From: Lentisphaeria bacterium
Lineage (GTDB): Bacteria; Verrucomicrobiota; Lentisphaeria; Oligosphaerales; Oligosphaeraceae
Assembly: GCA_016287975.1 (NCBI GenBank)
Contig: JAEEXV010000009.1
Location: forward strand, 1 to 22,604
Length of the DNA: 22,604 bases
Reading direction: 5' to 3'
The position numbers and the translations under genes are program-made. Of the stretch, positions 7,935 through 14,756 are shown piece after piece (the stretch's first letter is position 1; every line of letters starts with the position of its first letter). The notes beneath the pieces were generated by a model. It was not told the origin of the DNA, did not search any database, and saw only the letters and a list, made by a program, of their open reading frames with translations.

Positions 7935-8108
7935 CTATGGAGAGAGTGCATCCTCCATGTCGGGTTCGTCCGCCTCGTCATCGTCGGTGTCCTCATCGTC
8001 GGGTGAACACGGGCCGTCGAACTCGGCGCCGTACTCGCGACAGAGGTATCCGTCGTCCCACTCGATGATGTCGTCTGAGGAGTGGCAGCATGGGCATCTC
8101 GGCTTCAT
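7935..8108 (-). CDS. Small acidic zinc-ribbon-like protein, 57 aa
   Basis: ATG at 8108-8106 lies two bases after the stop of the 87-aa gene, so the two are probably co-translated; GGAGGG lies 8 bp upstream of the ATG. The protein begins MKPRCPCCHSSDDIIEWDDG, with a CPxC knuckle (C5, plus C7/C8). A second half-site CREYG follows where a CxxC (CREC) is expected; the fourth ligand appears to have changed from Cys (TGC) to Tyr (TAC). The tail is almost entirely Asp/Glu. No family name or function is recognised. The full frame, coupling and knuckle suggest a real gene, but it lies in a decayed island and the ribbon may no longer hold zinc. Confidence 0.5.
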   Translation of the reverse strand: MKPRCPCCHSSDDIIEWDDGYLCREYGAEFDGPCSPDDEDTDDDEADEPDMEDALSP

Positions 8109-8110
8109 GG

Positions 8111-8374
8111 TCACGCCCTCCATTCGTGTCCGCAGTGCTCGCACCGATAGACGCCGTTGGTCTCGTCGCACATCTTTCCGAGGGTTCGCCCCGTGACTCC
8201 GCCCGCGACGCACCCTGCCAGAATACCCAGTAGGGTGCCTGCGCCTGGCAGCAGCACGGTTCCGATGGCCGCGCCGAGTTTCGCGCCCGCGCAGGCAGCC
8301 ACGCCGCCTGCGGTAACGAAGCCAATGAGACCAGTTGAGACTAATATAGCGTGCAGGGCCAAGAAAAAAGCCAC
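8111..8374 (-). CDS. Small glycine-zipper membrane protein with a C-terminal CxxC, 87 aa
   Basis: The frame encodes two long hydrophobic Gly/Ala-rich stretches (residues ~1-28 and ~33-63), including GTVLLPGAGTLLGILAG, typical of glycine-zipper membrane proteins. It ends NGVYRCEHCGHEWRA, a half zinc-ribbon knuckle. Start is uncertain. GTG at 8374 immediately follows an in-frame stop and has no Shine-Dalgarno, so the N-terminus may have been cut or shifted. The MITE-like element begins only 37 bp upstream, at 8411, so any promoter must lie within or beyond that element. It is followed after 2 bp by the acidic zinc-ribbon-like gene. Function unknown; both proteins have a Cys-pair motif, suggesting they work as a pair. 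Confidence 0.5.
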   Translation of the reverse strand: MAFFLALHAILVSTGLIGFVTAGGVAACAGAKLGAAIGTVLLPGAGTLLGILAGCVAGGVTGRTLGKMCDETNGVYRCEHCGHEWRA

Positions 8375-8410
8375 TCAATGCAAAAAAACGGCAAAAAAGA
8401 AGCGATTTTC

Positions 8411-8681
8411 TACGTAGGCGCTGTTCCCCAAGAGGGTAGGCGATTGCCCAGTCAAAGCCACGAAAATGGTAGCCACGGCGTCCCGCCGTGGTCCCCCCGA
8501 CAAGCGACGCAGTGAACGATTCCGCCGCCCCATTGCAACCCCTGTGTGGCTCACCCGCCCGCCACGGCGGGACGCCGTGGCTACGTCCGCTTCGTCAATC
8601 ACGCCCAACCCACAGGCTTCTGGCGTGTCTGCATTATGAGGTGCTGTTACCGACCCTCTTGGGGAACATAGCGTCTACGTA
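8411..8681. mobile_element. MITE-like non-autonomous element, 271 bp, next to tRNA-Ser
   Basis: The left end (8411-8440) and right end (8650-8681) are imperfect terminal inverted repeats. Read inward both give TACGTAG-R-CGCT, an optional AT, then GTTCCCCAAGAGGGT and GG. The interior holds the 204-bp repeat with its two REP-like hairpins. No transposase is encoded. The right terminus lies 5 bp from the encoded CCA end of the tRNA-Ser gene. This stretch (8375-8686) contains no gene. A self-inverted 271-bp unit whose core is repeated 5.9 kb away is best explained as a MITE, though a REP-type (RAYT-mobilised) element is possible because of the internal hairpins. Confidence 0.7.
8416..8619. repeat. 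204-bp dispersed repeat, copy 2
   Basis: It is identical to 2504-2707 except at 8539 (C versus A). The 23-bp inverted copies lie at 8469-8491 and 8562-8584. Unlike copy 1, it is embedded in a complete unit with terminal inverted repeats at both ends. Confidence 0.9.
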
Positions 8682-8686
8682 AAACT

Positions 8687-8776
8687 TGGCGGAGAGTCTG
8701 GGATTCGAACCCAGGAACGAGCAAGCTCGTTAACGGTTTTCGAGACCGTCCCGATCGACCACTCCGGCAACTCTCC
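8687..8776 (-). tRNA. tRNA-Ser(CGA)
   Basis: On the minus strand the 90-nt gene starts GGAGAGT and ends ACTCTCC-G-CCA, giving a perfect 7-bp acceptor stem with encoded CCA. The anticodon arm is ACGGT-CTCGAAA-ACCGT, with anticodon CGA at 8742-8740 reading UCG serine codons. A long variable arm with stem ACGAG/CTCGT is typical of a class II tRNA. The T arm is CTGGG-TTCGAAT-CCCAG. Its 3' end faces the mobile, defence-rich region, as expected for an island attachment site, but no integrase and no duplicate of the tRNA end are in the window. Confidence 0.97.
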
Positions 8777-8789
8777 GTCTTAGAGTGGT

Positions 8790-8852
8790 AAAGTGGGCAT
8801 AATGTAACCGCTTCCCCACAATCCGCAACCCGCCACCCCGCATTTTTCGACG
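8790..8852. repeat. ~63-bp degenerate dispersed repeat, copy A
   Basis: This segment aligns with 12836-12898. Shared blocks include ACCGCTTCCC, TCCGCAACCCGCC and CCGCATTTTTCG, in the same order and orientation with near-constant spacing. It lies between the tRNA-Ser gene and the end of the AraC gene. Read on the minus strand it would overlap the tRNA promoter region. Its function is unknown. Confidence 0.55.
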
Positions 8853-8893
8853 AAAGCACGCGTTTGCAGGCGGCGCCCGACGGAGCGCCGCCC

Positions 8894-9793
8894 TCACTCC
8901 GAACGCATTCTGCCTTCCAGCATGCGCCGACGGAACTTGAACGGCGAGACGCCATAGACGCGTTTGAACTGGCGCGAGAAGTAGTTGGCGTCCGCGAAGC
9001 CGCATTGATAGGCGATGTCAGCCATGCTCAAGGGCTGCCTGCATAGCAGGAGCCGTTCGCCCTTCGCGATGCGCATCCGCAGCAGATACACCAGCGGCGG
9101 CCGGCCAGTGACCGCCCGAAAGCCCTGGCGGAACGCCGAGACGGACATCTTCGCGAGTGCCGCCATCTTCGCCAGGGACCAGGATTCCGCCATGCGCTCC
9201 CGCAACTGCTGCTGCACGAGGGTGATTTGCTCAAGATGCAGGGCGAGCGGGGACGGGCCTGTCCATCGGCAATGGCTGGCAAGCAGATAGCAGGCCGTCA
9301 CGAACTCGCTGACCTGCAAGGCGCGGTCGCCTGGCTTGCTGCTGGCATGCTTGCGGCTCATGGATTCCAGCACCTCCATGATCTCCTGGTAGTGGTCCTC
9401 AGGGATGCGGATCCCCTCCTCGGAGACCTGCCCCTCCGCCGTCGGCTTGGGCGTGAAGTTGAAGATGAGCTGCCCGCCGACCAGCCCCGTCAAATCCGAA
9501 AGGAACAACGGGAGGTAGTCCTCGGAAAACAGCAGGTTGTACAGGCACAGGTTGTGGTACTCCACAAACTCATGCGGATGGCCAGGCTTGACCAGCAGCA
9601 CAATGCCAGGCACCAGACGCTGGGAACGTCCATCCATCCGATGCACTCCCTCGCCCCCATACACGATGAGGAGCTCGTAGAAATCACGGTGGGAATGCAA
9701 TGTCGGGGTGTTTTCCGTCGTGGAATGCAACGCCTTCCAGCACGTCAGCCGAAAATCATCCCTGACAATGTAGGTGTTTAGGACCTTCTCCAT
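8894..9793 (-). CDS. AraC-family transcriptional regulator with cupin sensor domain
   Basis: This 299-residue protein has an N-terminal cupin-like AraC sensor domain (about 20-110) containing HSHRDFYELLIVYGGEG and a GIVLLVKPGHPHEF beta-turn block. The C-terminal ~100 residues form two helix-turn-helix motifs. LAKMAALAKMSVSAFRQGFR is the first; SMADIAYQCGFADANYFSRQ and FKRVYGVSPFKFRRR are the second and the family signature. Such regulators usually bind a sugar or sugar derivative and switch on a neighbouring operon. It is transcribed divergently from the pseudopilin-lipoprotein genes, whose promoter carries an AraC-like pair of direct repeats, so it is probably their regulator. The start at 9793 is supported by GGAGGG upstream and a good promoter 30-60 bp away. 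The ligand is unknown. Confidence 0.93.
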   Translation of the reverse strand: MEKVLNTYIVRDDFRLTCWKALHSTTENTPTLHSHRDFYELLIVYGGEGVHRMDGRSQRLVPGIVLLVKPGHPHEFVEYHNLCLYNLLFSEDYLPLFLSDLTGLVGGQLIFNFTPKPTAEGQVSEEGIRIPEDHYQEIMEVLESMSRKHASSKPGDRALQVSEFVTACYLLASHCRWTGPSPLALHLEQITLVQQQLRERMAESWSLAKMAALAKMSVSAFRQGFRAVTGRPPLVYLLRMRIAKGERLLLCRQPLSMADIAYQCGFADANYFSRQFKRVYGVSPFKFRRRMLEGRMRSE

Positions 9794-9826
9794 GCGCTAT
9801 GTTCCCTCCCACGCGGGGACATGAAA

Positions 9827-9854
9827 CTTATAATCGCGAGACTTCAACGTTCAA
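9827..9854 (-). promoter_or_regulatory. Sigma70-type promoter of the AraC-family gene
   Basis: On the minus strand TTGAAC (9854-9849) and TATAAG (9832-9827) are separated by 16 bp. They lie about 34-60 bp upstream of the regulator's ATG. Both hexamers match 4-5 of 6 consensus bases. Confidence 0.55.
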
Positions 9855-10022
9855 GGGCACGAGACGCAAGACACGCGAGGACGCGCCTTTTGGCGAATGA
9901 TGCGTGTCATCCATGCCGATACTGTAAATGCATTCCTCCGATTATCAACCTGCTTCCATGCTTTTTCCCACATGGGTAAATACGGTGGAGAGACAATGGC
10001 GGGCAACACCCCCTCGCAGAAA

Positions 10023-10058
10023 TGTCAGATCGTGCTTATTTTTTGTCAGATTGTTCTT
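10023..10058 (+). promoter_or_regulatory. Direct-repeat operator, probable AraC-regulator binding site
   Basis: TGTCAGATCGTGCTT (10023-10037) and TGTCAGATTGTTCTT (10044-10058) match at 13 of 15 positions. They are offset by 21 bp, two helical turns. The second copy overlaps the -35 hexamer of the pseudopilin promoter by two bases. This is the standard layout of class II activation by AraC/XylS proteins, and an AraC-family gene lies immediately next to it in divergent orientation. The rest of the 378-bp intergenic region (9794-10171) contains the two promoters and no gene. Confidence 0.6.
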
Positions 10059-10084
10059 GCGACAAAAGGGATTTTGCGTATAAT
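10057..10084 (+). promoter_or_regulatory. Promoter of the pseudopilin-lipoprotein genes
   Basis: TTGCGA (10057-10062) and a perfect TATAAT (10079-10084) are spaced by 16 bp, about 90 bp upstream of the start codon. The weak -35 combined with the overlapping direct repeat fits activator dependence. Confidence 0.65.
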
Positions 10085-10171
10085 TTATGCGACTGCGCAG
10101 AATCCGCATTGCGCCAAGCCCCTTCTCTTCATTCGTCCATCCTCCACTCTCCACTCCAAAGGAAGCAATCC

Positions 10172-10903
10172 ATGAAAAGCCAACGTCTCTTCACCCTCAT
10201 TGAACTCCTGGTCGTCATCGCCATCATCGCCATATTGGCGGCGATGCTGCTGCCCGCGTTGAGCAAGGCCAGGGAAAAGGCGCGTTCCATTTCGTGTGTC
10301 AGCAACATGAAGCAGATTGGCCTGGCGCAGCACATGTATGCGGGAGACAACAACGACTGCATCTGCGCAATCGAACTGATGACCACTGGCGGCTGGTGCC
10401 TCCGCACTGGCCTGTATCACAGGAACCACAGTTTGCACTACTGGAAATCCATTCCGAACCAAATGCTGGGCGGTGGCTATATCGGAATGGTCGACAAAGC
10501 AAGCACCGACATCACTGCGATGGTCTTCAAGTTCTTCCGCTGCCCAAGCGACAACAAGCACTTCAAGAAAGATGTCGACAATGCGGACTCCAGTTACATC
10601 TTCTGGCTTTACGGCGCAAAGAACTGGTCGACTGGCGCACTCCTCACCAGCACCAACTCGACGGAGCAGAGCATCATCAACAATCGCCCGCGCCTCATCG
10701 TCGGACGCGACAATCCAGGCCGCGTCATTATGGCCGACGTCCCCGGCGGAGCCATTGGCGGCAACACTCCGAACCATCCAGGCAACCTGAATCTGCTCAT
10801 GATGGACGGCCATGCCGAAAGCAAGGCGCTCAGCCTCGGCGACATCAACTCCCTGGGCAACATGTGGTATTACATCCCAGACAAATTCGATCTAGACAAA
10901 TAA
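10172..10903 (+). CDS. Type II secretion/type IV pilin-like pseudopilin with H-X9-DG motif
   Basis: This 243-residue protein begins [20 protein letters not shown], a class III prepilin leader and hydrophobic helix. The usual glycine before the FTLIE cleavage site is replaced by Leu, as is common in PVC-group members. The C-terminal region carries the H-X9-DG motif (His202, Asp212-Gly213) that defines the large prepilin family expanded in Planctomycetota and Lentisphaerota. The ATG at 10172 is chosen over an in-frame upstream ATG at 10022 because AAAGGAAG precedes it and the leader must be N-terminal. It would be anchored in the inner membrane and possibly cleaved by a prepilin peptidase encoded elsewhere. 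In Lentisphaerota such genes often sit beside carbohydrate-active or regulatory genes, as here (AraC on one side, lipoprotein on the other). Its exact role is unknown. Confidence 0.9.
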   Translation: MKSQRLFTLIELLVVIAIIAILAAMLLPALSKAREKARSISCVSNMKQIGLAQHMYAGDNNDCICAIELMTTGGWCLRTGLYHRNHSLHYWKSIPNQMLGGGYIGMVDKASTDITAMVFKFFRCPSDNKHFKKDVDNADSSYIFWLYGAKNWSTGALLTSTNSTEQSIINNRPRLIVGRDNPGRVIMADVPGGAIGGNTPNHPGNLNLLMMDGHAESKALSLGDINSLGNMWYYIPDKFDLDK

Positions 10904-11017
10904 GCAAACGCAACGGCTCAGAAGGGGGGGCCAGGCAGTCTCGGCCTTCCCCCCGCCCCGACAGCGTGTTTCAGTGAGAGGCTCTGAATCGGTCAATACA
11001 AGCAAAGGCCTACAAGG

Positions 11018-12751
11018 ATGAATTCCGCCACACGCATTCTCATTTTCTACGGTTTGATTCTGTCTCTTTGCGGCTGCGGCGCGGAAAAAACGGAAAACTA
11101 CCGCGAAAACGGTGAGCGCCTGAACAATCTTGTCAAGCGGATGGCGCTCGTCAAAAAGAGCTACAAGGAAAATGGCGCGGCGGAATTCGTCAATCCACGG
11201 CACGGCTTTATATGGGTCAAGACCCAGAAGGAAGGCACCTTCACGGTCAAGTCGAAAAAGGGCAATCTGGCGCAGACTTTCACGACGTGGGAGTGCGAAG
11301 GCTTCGTCCGCCTGCCCGCAGGCAGATACACGCTTTCTGGCGACTGGGGCGACCGCTTGCTGATTCATTCCGTGCCGACATTGGTTTTCAGTTATTTCCT
11401 TGGCAAGCCTGCCGCCGAGGAACCATGGCATTACTTCGACAACGGCAAAATCGGCGTCTTTGAATACAACTTCCCTTGGCTGAAGAAAAACGTCCTGCCA
11501 AGTTTCAACGTGATGGCGCACAACGACACGCGCGGCATTCCGCAGGAACTGCAGGAACAATGGCAGAAAGTCGGCAGGAAATTCTACTGCTCCATCGGCG
11601 AACAGAATGTCGACCATTGGGAGGAATGGATGCTGAAGGACAAATACGACGGCCTGCAAATCGATGAATTCGTCACGCCGCGCGGCAGGATTTCCGATCG
11701 GGACAAGGCGATGAACTACACGAAGCCAGGCCTGGGCTTCGACGCAAAGACACTCGGCGAACTGAAACGCATTTCGGACAAGCATACGGATTTCGCGGTC
11801 ACCCCGTGGCTTGGGATGAACTGGGACGCAAAGAGCGAGGACAATCAGCCGCTGTGGCAGGCGATCACCAGCTCAAAGTTCGGCGGCGTCATGTACGAGG
11901 CATACATGCGCTCGCGCGACTGCGACTATGAATTCGACAAAATCCACAAGAGAATCGCTCCGTTCAATGCCTTCGGGACACATGCCCTTGACCATGTCTA
12001 TGTCGGATTCGGCCTGTTCACGCTGCTCGACAGCAATGCCTCCGTCGACTTCAAGGTCTTTTTGGACAAAGTCATGCAGAAGCTGGCGAAAGAATCAGAT
12101 TTCCTCGACCTTGGCGGCCTCGGCCTGTGGGCCAGCTACTATGCCGAGCCAGAGCATCTCAAATGGTATGCGCGGCTTCTCCGCCATTATGCCATTGAAG
12201 GAAACACGGAACTCCTAAGCGATAAATTCAATTACAAGTTCAAGCCTGAAATCGTCAAGTCGCCGATGTGGGAGACTTTGGACGACTGGAACGCCCAGCC
12301 CGCAGAAAAGGATTCACTGCTGCTTGTCAGTTCGCAGGACACCGCAAAGACAGGCGTGACCTACGGCTACTGGCCGCGCTCCTCGGTCAATTTCCTGAAA
12401 ATGACGCACGTCCCAGGCAAGGTCAACAAAGTCTCGCAGCAACTCAAGAACCTCGAGGCAGGCAAGGAATACATGCTGTTCCTGCTCTTCACGGGCTTCG
12501 AGGACAATTCACGCGCGAAGTATGACTTGGACATCAAACTGAGCAACGCCAAAATCGTCGATACCCAGCGCCGTCCGATGAGCGACTGGGTCAAGATGAA
12601 ATGCTACAACTCGGTTCGCGTCCGTTTCATTGCAGGGAAAGAGCCCGTGACGCTTGAGATTTCCGACCCTGTCCGCAACGTCGGCCCCAGGACGCTGCTT
12701 ATCGACGGCATCAGCGTGACGCCCTATTACTGCGGAAATGCGGTGGAATAG
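11018..12751 (+). CDS. Secreted lipoprotein, 577 aa, possible TIM-barrel glycoside-hydrolase-like protein
   Basis: The N-terminus (residues 1-20) is a lipoprotein signal ending in lipobox LCGC, with Cys20 as the lipidated residue. AAAGG lies 9 bp before the ATG. An early domain (about 55-125) looks beta-rich. The middle contains DGLQIDEF (211-218), VTPWLGMNWD (261-270) and GVMYEAYMRS (290-299). These resemble beta-strand ends of a TIM barrel with acidic residues, as in many glycoside hydrolases. The last ~150 residues, including LEISDPVRNV and LLIDGISVTPY, look like a beta-sandwich carbohydrate-binding module. No named GH family is recognised. It follows the pseudopilin gene by 114 bp without a clear terminator and is probably co-expressed with it under the AraC regulator. 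A role in extracellular glycan recognition or breakdown is inferred. Confidence 0.72.
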   Translation: MNSATRILIFYGLILSLCGCGAEKTENYRENGERLNNLVKRMALVKKSYKENGAAEFVNPRHGFIWVKTQKEGTFTVKSKKGNLAQTFTTWECEGFVRLPAGRYTLSGDWGDRLLIHSVPTLVFSYFLGKPAAEEPWHYFDNGKIGVFEYNFPWLKKNVLPSFNVMAHNDTRGIPQELQEQWQKVGRKFYCSIGEQNVDHWEEWMLKDKYDGLQIDEFVTPRGRISDRDKAMNYTKPGLGFDAKTLGELKRISDKHTDFAVTPWLGMNWDAKSEDNQPLWQAITSSKFGGVMYEAYMRSRDCDYEFDKIHKRIAPFNAFGTHALDHVYVGFGLFTLLDSNASVDFKVFLDKVMQKLAKESDFLDLGGLGLWASYYAEPEHLKWYARLLRHYAIEGNTELLSDKFNYKFKPEIVKSPMWETLDDWNAQPAEKDSLLLVSSQDTAKTGVTYGYWPRSSVNFLKMTHVPGKVNKVSQQLKNLEAGKEYMLFLLFTGFEDNSRAKYDLDIKLSNAKIVDTQRRPMSDWVKMKCYNSVRVRFIAGKEPVTLEISDPVRNVGPRTLLIDGISVTPYYCGNAVE

Positions 12752-12768
12752 CGTGACGCCCCCCCATG

Positions 12769-12817
12769 CCCCTCATCCCTTCTGTCGTCCTTCATAGGCG
12801 GCGGAGGGATGCAGGGG
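12769..12817 (+). terminator. Hairpin after the lipoprotein gene
   Basis: CCCCT-CATCCCT (12769-12780) pairs with AGGGATG-C-AGGGG (12805-12817), a 12-bp stem with one bulged C. It begins 17 bp after the stop codon. There is no T-tract, so it is at best a Rho-dependent or weak terminator, or a 3'-end stabiliser. Confidence 0.42.
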
Positions 12818-12835
12818 TGGATGGTGCGAGGCGGC

Positions 12836-12898
12836 AAAGCAGGCATGGTGCTACCGCTTCCCGCCCTCCGCAACCCGCCCCCGCCGCATTTTTCGGCG
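12836..12898. repeat. ~63-bp degenerate dispersed repeat, copy B
   Basis: It aligns with 8790-8852 in the same orientation, with roughly three quarters of the bases identical by eye and one gap. It lies in the 365-bp gap between the lipoprotein and the acyl-CoA synthetase (12752-13116), which otherwise holds the hairpin, the promoter region at 13029-13056 and no gene. Confidence 0.55.
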
Positions 12899-13028
12899 TT
12901 TTTCCACAGTCGGCGGGGGCACTCCCGCCATCGGTTGCCGGCGCGGGGGAGATGGCGCGCCATGACAGGGGAGCCGAACCTTCCCCCCTCCGCCGACAGA
13001 ACTTCGTCGTATTTTTATTGTCTCGGAC

Positions 13029-13056
13029 TTGATTTCCCGCGGGAAAGCACTAACTT
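13029..13056 (+). promoter_or_regulatory. Candidate promoter with a perfect 14-bp palindromic operator
   Basis: TTTCCCGCGGGAAA (13033-13046) is a perfect palindrome. It sits between a TTGATT hexamer (13029-13034) and TAACTT (13051-13056), spaced 16 bp, 60-90 bp upstream of the six-gene operon. A second possible promoter (TTGACT at about 13070, then TGAAAT) lies downstream. A dimeric repressor bound at the palindrome would block the first promoter. Confidence 0.45.
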
Positions 13057-13116
13057 TAGGAAATTACTTGACTTTGCCGTCATTTTCCCTGAAATCAAAC
13101 CAAAGCGAGATAGACG

Positions 13117-14754
13117 ATGCCGATTACCGAAATTCTGAAGCAGAACGCCGCACTGTACGGAGAGGAAGTGGCCCTGGTGGAAATCAATCCGCAGGAACTG
13201 GAGAAATGCCACACGACCTGGCGCGAGTATTCCCTGATCGAATCCAGCCCGATCGACTCCTTCCGCTCGGAACTGACCTGGGGCGAGTTCAACCGAAAGT
13301 CGAACCGCCTGGCCAACCTCCTGCTGACCAGGCGCGTGCGAAAAGGCGCCAAGGTCGGGATCCTGCTCATGAACTGCCTGGAATGGCTCCCCATCTACTT
13401 CGGCATCCTGAAGAGCGGGGCCATGGCGGTGCCGCTCAACTTCCGATACACCTCCGCGGAAATCAAATACTGCCTGGATCTGGCGGATGTCGAGGTGCTG
13501 GTCTTCGGCCCCGAGTTCGTGGGGCGCATGGAGGACATCTGCGAAAAGCTGCCCAAAGTCAAGACCATGCTCTACGTCGGCGACGACTGCCCGTCCTTCG
13601 CGGAATCCTACTACAGCCTCTGCTCCTACTGCTCCAGCAAGGAGCCTGAAATCCCGCTGGCCGACAGCGACGAGGCCGCCATCTACTTCTCCTCAGGCAC
13701 GACAGGCTTCCCCAAGGCCATCGTCCACCTTCACCGCAGCCTGATGCACTCCTGCAAGGTCGAGCAGAACCACCACGGGCAGACGCACGAGGACACTTTC
13801 CTCTGCATCCCCCCGCTCTACCACACAGGCGCCAAGATGCACTGGTTCGGCAGCTTCCTGGTCGGCGGATGCGCCGTGCTGCTCAAGGGCATCAAGCCCG
13901 AATGGATCATCCGCACGGTCTCCGAGGAACACTGCACCATCGTCTGGCTGCTTGTGCCATGGGCGCAGGACATCCTCGACGCCATCGACCGCGGAGAAAT
14001 CAAGCTCGACGAATACAAGCTCGACCAATGGCGGCTGATGCACATCGGGGCCCAGCCCGTGCCGCCCAGCCTCATCAAGCGCTGGATGTCCGTCTTCCCG
14101 AACCACCGCTACGACACCAACTACGGCCTCAGCGAATCCATCGGCCCCGGCGCCGTGCACCTCGGCGTCGAGAACCTCGACCATGTGGGCGCCATCGGCG
14201 TCGCCGGATACGGCTGGCAGACGAAGATCGTCGACGAGCAGAAACGCCCCGTCGCCAAAGGCGAGGTCGGGGAGTTGGCGCTGAAGGGCGACGGCGTGAT
14301 GAAATGCTACTACAAGGACGAAAAAGCCACCAGGGAAGTCCTGCAGGACGGATGGCTGTTCACGGGCGACATGGCGAAGGAGTCGGAGGACGGCTTCATC
14401 TATCTGGTCGACCGCAAGAAGGACGTCATCATCACCGGCGGCGAAAACCTCTACCCCGTCCAGATCGAGGACTTCCTGCGGCGCCATGACGCCATCAAGG
14501 ACGTGGCGGTCATCGGTCTGCCGGACGCACGCCTCGGCGAAATTGCGGCGGCCATCATCGAGGTCAAGCCGGAGTTCTCCCTGACCGAGGCCGAGGTCAA
14601 CGAATTCTGCCAGGCGCTCCCGCGCTATCAGCGTCCGCGCAAGATCATTTTCGCCGAAGTCCCGCGCAACCCCACCGGCAAGATCGAGAAGCCCAAACTG
14701 CGGAAAATCTACGGCGCCGACAGGCTCGTCGCCCAGCAGAACGAAATCCAGTGA
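13117..14754 (+). CDS. AMP-dependent acyl-CoA synthetase/ligase (class I adenylate-forming enzyme)
   Basis: This 545-residue enzyme has the full set of core motifs: YFSSGTTGFPKA (A3, 190-201), NYGLSES (A5), GWLFTGD (A7), DRKKDVIITGGENLYP (A8, hinge) and NPTGKIEK (A10, Lys522 for adenylation). It activates a carboxylic acid, probably a fatty or aryl acid, with ATP and then usually CoA. The acid cannot be read from sequence. An insertion at about 28-48 between the first helix and TWGEFN is a little longer than usual. It is the first gene of the operon and its stop is two bases before the start of rfbF, an unusual partner for a nucleotide-sugar pathway. It might supply an acyl group for decorating the sugar, or the linkage may be incidental. 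The start at 13117 is the best available, with only a weak Shine-Dalgarno. Confidence 0.9.
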   Translation: MPITEILKQNAALYGEEVALVEINPQELEKCHTTWREYSLIESSPIDSFRSELTWGEFNRKSNRLANLLLTRRVRKGAKVGILLMNCLEWLPIYFGILKSGAMAVPLNFRYTSAEIKYCLDLADVEVLVFGPEFVGRMEDICEKLPKVKTMLYVGDDCPSFAESYYSLCSYCSSKEPEIPLADSDEAAIYFSSGTTGFPKAIVHLHRSLMHSCKVEQNHHGQTHEDTFLCIPPLYHTGAKMHWFGSFLVGGCAVLLKGIKPEWIIRTVSEEHCTIVWLLVPWAQDILDAIDRGEIKLDEYKLDQWRLMHIGAQPVPPSLIKRWMSVFPNHRYDTNYGLSESIGPGAVHLGVENLDHVGAIGVAGYGWQTKIVDEQKRPVAKGEVGELALKGDGVMKCYYKDEKATREVLQDGWLFTGDMAKESEDGFIYLVDRKKDVIITGGENLYPVQIEDFLRRHDAIKDVAVIGLPDARLGEIAAAIIEVKPEFSLTEAEVNEFCQALPRYQRPRKIIFAEVPRNPTGKIEKPKLRKIYGADRLVAQQNEIQ

Positions 14755-14756
14755 CA

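Noticed and set aside
8006..8196. C-terminal extension of the transposase into 7931-8006
   Set aside because: The residues after 7930 no longer resemble a transposase and are antisense to the acidic zinc-ribbon-like gene.
8730..9005. Minus-strand frames of 91-102 codons overlapping the tRNA
   Set aside because: They overlap a certain tRNA and the AraC C-terminus in another frame; no motif.
10022..10171. In-frame upstream start for the pseudopilin
   Set aside because: It would bury the prepilin leader 50 residues inside the protein and overlaps the operator and promoter.
10917..10958. G/C-run hairpin between pseudopilin and lipoprotein as a terminator
   Set aside because: The G7 and C6 runs can pair only with internal loops and no T-tract follows; not convincing.
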